Source: Undibacterium paludis
GTDB lineage: Bacteria > Pseudomonadota > Gammaproteobacteria > Burkholderiales > Burkholderiaceae_D
Assembly (NCBI RefSeq): GCF_022568815.1
Contig: NZ_JAKZHX010000007.1
Coordinates: 1-64,000 of the forward strand
Direction of reading: 5' to 3'
DNA length: 64,000 bases
The translations under genes and the position numbers were made by a program. Below are positions 1 through 7,731 of this stretch, in pieces. Every line of letters starts with the position of its first letter. Within the stretch, counting starts at the first letter, position 1. The notes below the pieces were generated by a model. The model ran no database searches, was not told where the DNA came from, and was given only the letters and a program-made list of their open reading frames with translations.

Positions 1-15
1 TTTTTTCCAGGATGT

Positions 16-55
16 AAAAAAGGCAGGTGACTTTGTTCAGTTCCCTGCCTTTTTC
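16..55. terminator. Rho-independent terminator, probably bidirectional
   Basis: An inverted repeat pairs AGGCAGG (21-27) with CCTGCCT (44-50). A-tracts lie on the left and T-tracts on the right, so it can work in both directions. On the minus strand it would end transcription of the aminotransferase gene that stops at 94. On the plus strand it would serve a gene lying before the window. The loop of 16 bases is long, which lowers confidence slightly. Confidence 0.65.
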
Positions 56-93
56 TTTTCTGATTTTTATGATGCGTGATGACAGCGCTTTTT

Positions 94-933
94 TTACTTG
101 TTGTTTTCCATGAACGCAAAATACAGGTCACGTGCACGGGTGGCGATTTCACCTATCGGCAATTCGCGATTTTCATAGCGTGTGCATGGTGTGACTTTAG
201 CATAATTACCGGTATTAAAAATCTCTTTCGCAGTCAACAATTCTTCTGGTTTGACTGAGCGTTCAGATACCTGTTTGCCATCCTCCTTCAGCAGGGCGAT
301 GACGCGTGCTCTGGTGATGCCTGACAAAAAACAGCCATTTGCCGCCGGCGTGACAATTTCATTCTCTGGTGTCACAAAAAAGATATTGGCTGTCGCGAAC
401 TCGGCGACCTGACCATGAATGTCACACATCACGGCATTATCAAAGCCACGCTCTTTTGCTTCACGCAAGGCCTTGGCCGAATTGGGGTAGAGACAAGATG
501 CCTTGGCGTCGGTAGGCGCCATGCTGGGATCAGGGCGACGCAGGCTCGACAAACAGGCAGAGAAGCCGGCAAAAGGCGGCATGGCGGCATCAAACAAAGT
601 CAATGCAAAGCCGGACGCAGCAGGCTCGGGCACAACCAGTCCATCAGTACCAAATACCAGCGGGCGTATATAGAGTTCTGCATCGGCGGGGAAAAGTGCA
701 ATACCTTCACGGCACAGTGCTTCCAGCTCATCGACGTTATAGGGGCACTGCAAACCCAGGCGATCTGCCGACTGTATGACGCGGTTCAGATGCAGGCGCA
801 AATCCGGCGTCATACCGCGTATGGAACGTGCGCCGTCAAATACGGATGAACCCAGCCAGACAGCATTGTCCATGGCACCAAACAAAGGGGTATTGCCTTC
901 ACTCCATTGACCTTTGAAATAGCTACGATACAT
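94..933 (-). CDS. Branched-chain amino acid aminotransferase-like protein (class IV PLP aminotransferase)
   Basis: A 279-residue fold-type IV PLP enzyme. The family moves an amino group between branched-chain amino acids and 2-oxoglutarate, but also includes D-amino acid aminotransferases and aminodeoxychorismate lyases. Visible signs are an N-terminal GxxFDGxR segment (SSVFDGARS), a lysine in DAKASCLYPNS that fits the Schiff-base position, the motif VAEFATANIFFV, and SGITRARV near the phosphate site. The start at 933 is chosen because GAGGA lies just upstream; a longer frame from 1008 has no such site. A terminator follows at 16-55, so this is the last gene of its transcript. The exact substrate cannot be read from sequence. 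The asparagine-rich stretch after the lysine differs from standard IlvE, so a side-pathway aminotransferase is possible. Confidence 0.82.
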   Translation of the reverse strand: MYRSYFKGQWSEGNTPLFGAMDNAVWLGSSVFDGARSIRGMTPDLRLHLNRVIQSADRLGLQCPYNVDELEALCREGIALFPADAELYIRPLVFGTDGLVVPEPAASGFALTLFDAAMPPFAGFSACLSSLRRPDPSMAPTDAKASCLYPNSAKALREAKERGFDNAVMCDIHGQVAEFATANIFFVTPENEIVTPAANGCFLSGITRARVIALLKEDGKQVSERSVKPEELLTAKEIFNTGNYAKVTPCTRYENRELPIGEIATRARDLYFAFMENNK

Positions 934-991
934 ATCATTCCTCATTGTGGATGTTAAATAGGTCCTGCGCCTTGAAGGCATTATCCAGGCA

Positions 992-1828
992 TCAGCCCGT
1001 CTGTGCATTTGCTACCTGATTGACACTATTACTGCTGCTTCTGATGACTATATATTGCTTGCGAAATTCCAGGCCCCGGTCTGGCCACTTTCCTGCGTAC
1101 TGTTTCAAGTGTTCAACGGCGGGCAAAAAATCTTCCCCATTGACACGGCAATCTGCTGCCAGTTGCCCCTCATTATCGCGCGATGCAAACAGTCGTACAC
1201 CAAGAAAATGGCTGGTCTGTAATACCTCGTGGAAAGCAGGCATGCTCTCGGTAAACAGGCAACAGGGGCAAAACGGGTGTTCTTCTTTTTTCTTCGGCTC
1301 CGGCAAGCTGGCCAGGTGTGCCACTGGCCCAAGTATCACTTGCCTGAACATGGGCTTGCCATCAGCCAGGTCAGCTTCACTGGCTATGTTCATTTCTATG
1401 ACCGTACAGTCTTTCGGTGATTCACGGGTGGCGTCAAGCAGCACCAGTAAATCCATCCTGACCCAGGTACGAAAACCTTCAGTCAAGGCGAGCATCTCCG
1501 TACTTCCCATGGCATGCTGATATTCGCTTAGCCCTTGTGGGAAAAGGCTGGCGTGACTGACATGGATGCGGGTACAGGTCCTGAACTTGTCCTCAGCCAG
1601 ATTCACAACTTCAACCGGCTCGGCCGCCAGTACCAGGCCCTCTGGCAGAGACAGATAACTGCCTTGCCAGCTTGATGCAATACCTTCGCTGCTTAATATC
1701 TCTGACAACATCTGCATCAATGCCGGATCAGCAGCTATCTGTGGTACGGCAGATGCCTGTACTTGCCTGGGATTCAGTTTGCTTTTGACGGCATTGACAG
1801 CTTTGAAGAACGAGTTTGAAACGGACAT
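992..1828 (-). CDS. DUF6348 family protein of unknown function
   Basis: A protein of about 278 residues with no signal peptide or membrane segment. It has a CPCC cysteine cluster (FCPCCLF), followed by a conserved-looking block ADCRVNGEDF and, near the C-terminus, a WPDRGLEFRKQYIVI segment. This layout matches my recollection of DUF6348 proteins, whose biochemical role is not known. The cysteine pairs could bind metal or act in redox chemistry (inference). The ATG at 1828 is preferred over a TTG two codons upstream; no strong ribosome site is seen for either. It lies 58 bases upstream of the aminotransferase on the same strand, so the two may be co-transcribed. Confidence 0.65.
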   Translation of the reverse strand: MSVSNSFFKAVNAVKSKLNPRQVQASAVPQIAADPALMQMLSEILSSEGIASSWQGSYLSLPEGLVLAAEPVEVVNLAEDKFRTCTRIHVSHASLFPQGLSEYQHAMGSTEMLALTEGFRTWVRMDLLVLLDATRESPKDCTVIEMNIASEADLADGKPMFRQVILGPVAHLASLPEPKKKEEHPFCPCCLFTESMPAFHEVLQTSHFLGVRLFASRDNEGQLAADCRVNGEDFLPAVEHLKQYAGKWPDRGLEFRKQYIVIRSSSNSVNQVANAQTG

Positions 1829-1899
1829 GGACAAGAAGAAAAAAGACTGGCAAACCTCATTGTAACAAGAACTGCCCTAACCGCCCCAAAACTGTGCAT

Positions 1900-2409
1900 T
1901 CAGCCATTGCCAGAGGCATCACTCTTATGCAAAGCCTGCGCATAATTCGCCAGCGAGCGATTGTAGCGCGGCAGATAACCTGACAGCGCAGTCAGGCTGA
2001 TCGCCAGTGCTTCTCTTTCCCGTCCAAGATCGGCCAGTGCCAGTGCGAGAAAGGCTCTTACGGCTCCATCCAGTTCATCGCCGCCCTCTTGCAATTCGGC
2101 TGTCAGCAAATCTGCTGCACGCTGCGGATTACCAAGATAGCGCGTAGAGCTGGCCATTTGTATGACCGCCCGCCGACGGCGCAGACCGGTCAATCCTGCC
2201 GCCAGTGCCGCCTGATACAGAGGAATAGCCAATTCCGGATAACCGCAGGAATCGCGCGCGGCACCACGCTCAAAACTGGCGATGGCAGCATCTGGCGGCA
2301 ATTCTGCAGTCAGTGCATCCATGCGCGTAATGAAATCAGTTTTTTCCAGACTATCAAGGCTACCCCACAAGCTGGCCAACCTCTCTTCCCAATTATCAAG
2401 ATTGTTCAT
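1900..2409 (-). CDS. Tetratricopeptide repeat protein, TPR_5-like
   Basis: A 169-residue cytoplasmic protein made of helical repeats. The block around residues 55-110, with PELAIPLYQAALAAGL followed by a run of arginines and STRYLGNPQRAADLL, resembles the tetratrico-peptide repeat group 5 family, and a second repeat follows (FLALALADLGREREAL). Such proteins act as protein-binding scaffolds; no catalytic residues are visible and no partner is suggested by the neighbours. The ATG at 2409 is preferred to the in-frame TTG one codon upstream. It is separated by about 70 bases from the DUF6348 gene downstream and from the LysR gene upstream, all on the minus strand. Confidence 0.75.
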   Translation of the reverse strand: MNNLDNWEERLASLWGSLDSLEKTDFITRMDALTAELPPDAAIASFERGAARDSCGYPELAIPLYQAALAAGLTGLRRRRAVIQMASSTRYLGNPQRAADLLTAELQEGGDELDGAVRAFLALALADLGREREALAISLTALSGYLPRYNRSLANYAQALHKSDASGNG

Positions 2410-2477
2410 CAAGCACTTTCTGCAATAGTTGCAAAGTTTAAGTCATGCTCATTCTAACAAGGATTTTTTCTTCAAAA

Positions 2478-3371
2478 TCAAGCCTTGATCATACTAATCA
2501 GTTCACGTGCATGGGCCGACAGCTCATCATATTGCCTGACACAGATCAGCAATTGCCTGACCGCCCACATATCACTCAGGCGCAAATGCCGAATCTGCAT
2601 GATTTTTGCATAACGCAAGGCAGCGCTTTCAGGAATGATGGCAATGCCGGCCGCACTTTCCACCATGCGACAGATGCCATCAAAGCTGCGCAGGCGTAGC
2701 CGGTACTGCAGGCGCTGGCCCAGTCTGGCAGCGTGCTCATTCAGGTATTGCTGTAGCGCGCTGTCGCCGGCCAATCCAATAAAATCATGGTGTAGGCAAT
2801 CCATGAAATTTACCCTGCCATCACCATCTGTCATAGTAGTCAGCGGATGCTGATGCGCAGTTACCACGACCAATTCATCGTGACGAAACGGGAAGCTTTG
2901 GAGTCCGCTGCAATTGACGGTGTCGGCCACGATACCAATATCAGCCTGGTTATCCATCAATGCCTGGACGATGTCGTTGCTCAGGCGTTCTTCCACTTCT
3001 ATGTTCACATGGGGATGTGCATGCATGTAAGTCGCCAGCGCCTGCGGTAAAAACTCGGTCAGGGCTGATGTATTGCATAACAGGCGTATCTGTCCTTTCA
3101 ATCCCTTGGCATAGACAGCCAGGTCGCCACGCATTCTTTCCATCTGCTGCATCAACAGCCGGGCATGGTGCAAAAGACTGCGGCCTGCATCACTGAGTTC
3201 AATACCGCGGCGCTTGCGTATCAAGAGCGATACGCCAAGCTGCTCTTCCATGCCACGCAAACGGGCGCTGGCTGACGCCAGTGCCAGATGGCTGCGCTCA
3301 GCCCCCAGAGTGATGCTGCCTGCTTCGGCAACGTTCAGGAATAACTGCAAATCAATCAGATCAAAACGCAT
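2478..3371 (-). CDS. LysR-type transcriptional regulator
   Basis: A 297-residue regulator with an N-terminal winged helix-turn-helix (residues about 5-63, including LQLFLNVAEAGSITLGAE and ASARLRGMEEQLGVSLL) and a periplasmic-binding-protein-like effector domain after residue 90. AGGAG lies six bases before the ATG at 3371, which decides the start against a longer frame. It is transcribed divergently from the TauE/SafE transporter starting at 3546, with a 174-base shared promoter region. By the usual LysR arrangement it probably controls that transporter (inference). The effector is unknown. Confidence 0.9.
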   Translation of the reverse strand: MRFDLIDLQLFLNVAEAGSITLGAERSHLALASASARLRGMEEQLGVSLLIRKRRGIELSDAGRSLLHHARLLMQQMERMRGDLAVYAKGLKGQIRLLCNTSALTEFLPQALATYMHAHPHVNIEVEERLSNDIVQALMDNQADIGIVADTVNCSGLQSFPFRHDELVVVTAHQHPLTTMTDGDGRVNFMDCLHHDFIGLAGDSALQQYLNEHAARLGQRLQYRLRLRSFDGICRMVESAAGIAIIPESAALRYAKIMQIRHLRLSDMWAVRQLLICVRQYDELSAHARELISMIKA

Positions 3372-3545
3372 GAACAGCTCCTGCAAATCCGGTTGGGTAA
3401 CAAGAACGCGACCTCAAGCTGGCCAGATGAAGCGCGCAATGGCAGCCTGTTTCCAATATTTCTCGACATAGCCTCAGTATAATCCGAAGGCTGACTGCGT
3501 ATATTCCACATTTTCAGTTAATCAAGGTAATGGCAAACTGTCTAT

Positions 3546-4310
3546 ATGGAAAACCTGCCACAACTTTTCGCCAGCAACCAGCATTACCTGCTGGTTGTGC
3601 TTGTCTTTATCCTGGCGGGTATGGTCAAGGGCGTCATAGGGCTGGGCCTGCCTACGATTGCGATCGGCTTGCTCAGCCTGTCCATGCCTGCCATGGAGGC
3701 AGCGGCTTTATTGATCGTGCCTTCGCTTTTGACAAATATCTGGCAACTGGGTCGCGGCCCGCAACTGATCTTGCTGCTGCGCCGCTTGAGCCCCATGTTG
3801 CTTGGCATCTGTGCGGGTACCTTCTTGTCTGCCTTGCTATTTCACAAAATCAATGCTGCCTGGTCAGGACTGGGCCTGGGTCTGGCTTTGATCGCCTATG
3901 CAACAATGGGCCTGGCATCAATACACTGGAATGTGCCGACGAGACTGGAAACCGGACTGTCCAGCCTGACAGGCACATTGACAGGCATGGTGACCGCTAC
4001 GACCGGCGTGTTTGTTATGCCTTCCGTACCGTTTTTACAGGCATTAAATCTCGACAAAGACAGCCTGATACAGGCGATGGGCCTGAGCTTTACCGTATCC
4101 ACCCTGGCATTGGCCGTCAAACTGGCGAGTGCTGGTAGCCTGGACTGGCATGTCGCCGGCAGTTCTTTATTTGCACTGCTGCCAGCGCTGCTTGGCATGC
4201 AATTGGGTCAATGCCTGCGCAAGAAATTGCAACCCTTGTTATTCAAGCGCTGCTTTTTTATTGGCTTGTTTGGATTGGGTGCGCACTACCTATGGGGAGC
4301 AAGTGCATAA
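3546..4310 (+). CDS. TauE/SafE family membrane exporter
   Basis: A 254-residue protein with about eight hydrophobic segments. It shows the family hallmark near the N-terminus, a glycine-rich first repeat (LVFILAGMVKGVIGLGLPT), and a second internal repeat around residues 140-155 (SSLTGTLTGMVTATTGV). TauE/SafE proteins export sulfite, sulfoacetate or related organic anions across the inner membrane. Divergent LysR control suggests a substrate-inducible system. No sulfur-metabolism gene is adjacent, so the substrate is open. Its TAA stop overlaps the ATG of the next small gene by one base. Confidence 0.85.
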   Translation: MENLPQLFASNQHYLLVVLVFILAGMVKGVIGLGLPTIAIGLLSLSMPAMEAAALLIVPSLLTNIWQLGRGPQLILLLRRLSPMLLGICAGTFLSALLFHKINAAWSGLGLGLALIAYATMGLASIHWNVPTRLETGLSSLTGTLTGMVTATTGVFVMPSVPFLQALNLDKDSLIQAMGLSFTVSTLALAVKLASAGSLDWHVAGSSLFALLPALLGMQLGQCLRKKLQPLLFKRCFFIGLFGLGAHYLWGASA

Positions 4311-4600
4311 TGGCTACCAAGATGGATACCTCGACACCCTGCTGCAATATTGCAGACTCACTCACCATCTGCAAACAATGCAGTGAAACCAGTCAATGCA
4401 ACATCCTGTTCAATGCCTACCTGGACAAGCAGCATGTCGCCGCACTCGATTGCAGCGTCAATGACTGTGAAAGACAAATCCAGGTCCACGTCCTGTATGT
4501 GAAACCGGCATTCAGGGAGCAAGGTATCGCCAGGGCTCTGCTGAATTTTGTGCATGCAGATTTCCCGGGAATGGAAATCAGGTTCCAGCAGGGAACCTGA
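4310..4600 (+). CDS. Short GNAT-like acetyltransferase with a cysteine-rich N-terminus
   Basis: A 96-residue protein whose start overlaps the stop of the transporter gene (TAATG), with GGGGAG upstream, so the two are translationally coupled. Residues about 62-80 (VLYVKPAFREQGIARALL) match GNAT motif A with the Q/RxxGxA acetyl-CoA pyrophosphate loop. The protein ends shortly after this motif, so motif B and the usual C-terminal strands are missing; typical GNATs have about 140-170 residues. Six cysteines lie in the first 45 residues (a CC pair, then C, C, C and C), which is unusual for the family. It may be a degenerate or minimal GNAT. Activity is doubtful. Confidence 0.6.
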   Translation: MATKMDTSTPCCNIADSLTICKQCSETSQCNILFNAYLDKQHVAALDCSVNDCERQIQVHVLYVKPAFREQGIARALLNFVHADFPGMEIRFQQGT

Positions 4601-4686
4601 CCAATAAGGCGGGTACAAAACACACAAACTCGCCGATTTACACTACCATCATGACTTTCCTTACCTGGCACTGAAGGTGAAAAGTC

Positions 4687-5262
4687 ATGGATATCGAAGT
4701 ACTTTTTCCTACCCTGGTTGGCATTTCACAAGCCGACCATGAAACCATCCTGCGTATCAATGAAGAAGTCTTGCAACACAAGGACGTGATGAATCGCCTG
4801 CTCAGCCATGCCTGGGGGGATAATGTGCTGAGCTCATTTGACAGGGAGAAAAACATCTTTGCCCATGCTCACCTGCATGCATTGAGAAAATTCGTGGAAG
4901 ACAGCATCCTGGAGTTTGTACATAAAACCCGCCGGGACAAAGACTGGAAAATAGATCATCAATACACCCAGAGCTGGATCAATGTCACCAAGAAATTCGG
5001 CTACCAGGAAAGGCATAATCACGAAAGAAACGTCGAGGGCCTGCCGATTAGCGGCGCCTATTATTTCAGTACCAATCAGCATGACGGCGACCTGGCGATT
5101 TTTCCCGTCGACATGCACTACAAGCAATTTGAAAACTACATCATTCAGCCTGAAGTCGGCAAGCTGGTCTTGTTCCGGTCTGATGTATTCCATAGAGTAG
5201 GGGCAAACCTGACGGACACAGACAGGGTTTCATTCAGTTTCAATTATTTGCTGAACAAATAA
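4687..5262 (+). CDS. Putative 2-oxoglutarate/Fe(II)-dependent oxygenase (2OG-FeII_Oxy_5 type)
   Basis: A 191-residue single-domain protein. The pattern of a tryptophan-asparagine (SWINV, near 97), a His-x-His block (RHNHERN, 109-115), SGAYYFST, then PEVGKLVLFRSDVFHRV and a final RVSFSFN is that of small 2OG-Fe(II) oxygenases often annotated as putative prolyl-hydroxylase-like. Candidate metal ligands are H110/H112 and H169, with R180 for binding 2-oxoglutarate. The substrate is unknown. AAGG stands 9 bases before the ATG. The gene stands alone between the mini-GNAT gene and a convergent hydrolase. Confidence 0.75.
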   Translation: MDIEVLFPTLVGISQADHETILRINEEVLQHKDVMNRLLSHAWGDNVLSSFDREKNIFAHAHLHALRKFVEDSILEFVHKTRRDKDWKIDHQYTQSWINVTKKFGYQERHNHERNVEGLPISGAYYFSTNQHDGDLAIFPVDMHYKQFENYIIQPEVGKLVLFRSDVFHRVGANLTDTDRVSFSFNYLLNK

Positions 5263-5309
5263 CCCCCAACTCCCAATGAGCAATTGCTTGCACAACGTTT
5301 TTGAACGAT

Positions 5310-6386
5310 TTATCTTGGTAATAAGTGACGTTCAAAAAAATCACTGATTTTCTTGTCCACTTCAGCCATCTGGCTGCGCTCAAAACCAGGCGGATCATTG
5401 AGCATATCCCCGACCAGGCCAGTCAAATTCGGTGGCAGAGGTGATAGCAACGCTCCATGCCCTGCTGTTGTCAGGTCGGCGATGTGTTCGCAGGTTTTGC
5501 ACACCTGCAATACCCTGTCGCTATGAAAACGAGGTATCAGCCAGCGGTCTTGCTGTGCAGTGACCAGTCCCAGTGCGATAGGTGGGTTGGCCAAAGTCGC
5601 CATATCAAAATCGGCAGCCGCTGGTACACCAGCAACCGCAGCAAGCACCCGTGGGTCGTGGTGTTCATGCATGGTGATGTCACTGAAGCGATGACTTATC
5701 ACTTGTAAGGCCAGCCATTTCTTCAAACCATCGAATATGTTTCCCCTTAAACGGGTAATCAAACCCACACAGGTCTGGAAATCATCAGCTATATTGGCTT
5801 CGCAATGCTGTTTAAAACCGGCAGCCGACCAGCGACCGCCTGCCATACTGAGGGCTGTATGGCCGCCAGCTGACATGCCATACACCCCCACTTTATTGAT
5901 ATCAAACAAGGAGGAAAAACGCGGGTCACGACCAACAGCATCAATGGCGCGTGACACTTCGGCTGGCCTCAGCACCCAGCTTGCAGGCCCGGGATTGCTG
6001 TCATCCCTATAATTGTCGGCGTGATGCTCTGGCAGGGCAACGATGAATCCGGCTGCCACCAGAGTCCGGGCGAGGTCAGCATAGACCCAGGGTGAACCAC
6101 CTGAGCCATGAGAGATGATGATCAGCCGATTATTGCCTGGCATGGGTTCAGCCTGTTCGGCCAGGCTAAGGACAAATGGCCCGCGCCTTACCGGTTGCTC
6201 CGTTGCAGTTGTCGGGTAATACAAGGTGATACGTCCATCCGTGGCACTGGCCGGTATAACTGCAAGGCCTACCGCCGCCCCCGCCACATTCGCAAGCAGG
6301 CTGGAAAAAACCAGCAGAAAACCGGTCACCAGCTTGCGCAAGTCAGTCATAGTTAAGGAAAAGGATAATACATCCAGAGGGTACAT
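5310..6386 (-). CDS. Secreted alpha/beta hydrolase (dienelactone hydrolase/PAF-acetylhydrolase-like)
   Basis: A 358-residue protein with an N-terminal signal peptide (basic TDLRKLV, hydrophobic core to about residue 37, AGAA cleavage region), so it probably acts in the periplasm or outside the cell. The oxyanion strand ends in ISHGSGG, and the nucleophile elbow GMSAGG places the catalytic serine at S172. Likely acid and base are the aspartate in AQQDRW and the histidine in TAGHGALLSP. Four cysteines (QHC, TCV, VCKTC) could form disulfides. GGAG lies about 8 bases before the ATG at 6386; an alternative ATG at 6350 has no ribosome site. The natural ester substrate is unknown. The AraC regulator 121 bases upstream on the same strand could control it. 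Confidence 0.8.
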   Translation of the reverse strand: MYPLDVLSFSLTMTDLRKLVTGFLLVFSSLLANVAGAAVGLAVIPASATDGRITLYYPTTATEQPVRRGPFVLSLAEQAEPMPGNNRLIIISHGSGGSPWVYADLARTLVAAGFIVALPEHHADNYRDDSNPGPASWVLRPAEVSRAIDAVGRDPRFSSLFDINKVGVYGMSAGGHTALSMAGGRWSAAGFKQHCEANIADDFQTCVGLITRLRGNIFDGLKKWLALQVISHRFSDITMHEHHDPRVLAAVAGVPAAADFDMATLANPPIALGLVTAQQDRWLIPRFHSDRVLQVCKTCEHIADLTTAGHGALLSPLPPNLTGLVGDMLNDPPGFERSQMAEVDKKISDFFERHLLPR

Positions 6387-6507
6387 AAGTCAGGCTCCAT
6401 GTCATGATTAAAACCAAAGACCAGGTTTTTGGTGAGCCTAACTGTGCAGTTGAAACAGAACGATGTCTCGCCAGAGTCTGTAAATTTCAGAATCCGGCTA
6501 GCCGATT

Positions 6508-7629
6508 TCAGGATTCGGCCATATTTTGTTTGCGGAACTCTGTCGGGGTCAGCCCTGTGGCTGCCTTGAAAGCCCGGTTGAAGGGCCCTATCGATTGAAA
6601 GCCCGAACTTAATGCGATCGTCAGCACCGGCAGTTCACGCCGGGCCGGATCTGTCAAGGCGGTACGGGCTTCTGCCAGGCGGAAGGCATTGATGTAGGAA
6701 TTAAAATTGCGATAACCCAGTGCCTGATTGATCAATCTGCGCAGGCGATACTCAGGCAGCTGCATCCTGGCTGCCAGGCTGGCCAGGCTCAGATTTTCAC
6801 TGCGATACAAATGCTCGGCCTGCATCAATGTCTGCAAAGCGTTGAGGTGATGGGTATCAGCCGCGTCGGTTTCAAGGTTTTTTTCTGATACTCTGGTAAC
6901 TTGCATAATATCGATATCAGTAACACTGGTATCTGGCGCAGGCGGTTTGTGCAGAGCCGGAAACAATTCCAGATTACCCAGCATCAATATCTTGTAAGTG
7001 ATCACCGCAATAATGCCGAGCAACATCAACACATCTGCCAGGGCTGATGTCGCTGTCAGCCGGCCATGCTGTCCACCCAGACGTGCAATCATGAAAATCA
7101 AGGTGTAAGCAACACCGGTGACAACAATAAAAGCGCGCAAACGCCGTCTTTGTTCCACCAGGTCGGTGCGCCAGCTTCTGGCCGCCGCCCAGGCTGCCAG
7201 GATGGCAAACAGCAATGGAATACCGCGTTGCACGCCCATCATGGCAGGTGCAAAGATGCTGGCGCTTCCTGCAACAACGAGACAGTTGAACAAGGTCAGG
7301 GCCATCACTACACACCAGCTAACGCCATGTATGGGCCTGAACCGAAAATCATCGTCAAACAAGGCTTGCACAAACACCCAGAACAAGACGCCATTGGCAA
7401 CGGAAATAGCGATCAGGGGAACCTGCCACACAGCTGGCACGACTTCTTCAAATGCGGGGGTTGAACTGAAGACCTGCACGCAAAGACCAAGACAAAGCGC
7501 TACCCCAGCCTTGACAACCACCAGATCCGGACGGTCACGCAATAAAATAATGGACAACAGCAGAAGCAGCGCCAGCAAGGTGCCGCGCAAGCCTGCATCG
7601 ATCAACATCAGCGGAGAAAAAGACAGCAT
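6508..7629 (-). CDS. Membrane-anchored AraC-family transcriptional regulator
   Basis: A 373-residue protein with six or seven hydrophobic helices over residues 1-220 and an AraC-type double helix-turn-helix at the C-terminus (about 265-368; motifs LSLASLAARMQLPEYRLRRLI and FNRAFKAATGLTPTEFR). In this class the membrane part senses an extracytoplasmic or membrane signal while the DNA-binding part stays in the cytoplasm. The ATG at 7629 has only a weak ribosome site. It precedes the secreted hydrolase gene and could regulate it (inference from adjacency). Confidence 0.85.
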   Translation of the reverse strand: MLSFSPLMLIDAGLRGTLLALLLLLSIILLRDRPDLVVVKAGVALCLGLCVQVFSSTPAFEEVVPAVWQVPLIAISVANGVLFWVFVQALFDDDFRFRPIHGVSWCVVMALTLFNCLVVAGSASIFAPAMMGVQRGIPLLFAILAAWAAARSWRTDLVEQRRRLRAFIVVTGVAYTLIFMIARLGGQHGRLTATSALADVLMLLGIIAVITYKILMLGNLELFPALHKPPAPDTSVTDIDIMQVTRVSEKNLETDAADTHHLNALQTLMQAEHLYRSENLSLASLAARMQLPEYRLRRLINQALGYRNFNSYINAFRLAEARTALTDPARRELPVLTIALSSGFQSIGPFNRAFKAATGLTPTEFRKQNMAES

Positions 7630-7654
7630 GCTTATTGGACAGGATCAAAGATAA

Positions 7655-7721
7655 ACAAGATATCAGTTGCCCGATATCTTGTGAAGCCTTGACTATAAGC
7701 TTACCTGCCGGCTCACCGGCA
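7655..7721. other. Two hairpins between the Glk-HexR gene and the AraC gene
   Basis: A perfect 10-bp inverted repeat ACAAGATATC (7655-7664) / GATATCTTGT (7673-7682) is followed by a 6-bp stem TGCCGG (7706-7711) / CCGGCA (7716-7721). Neither is followed by a T-run on the minus strand. They may end the Glk-HexR transcript poorly, or the first may be an operator for the AraC promoter. Confidence 0.35.
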
Positions 7722-7731
7722 ACATCGCCCA

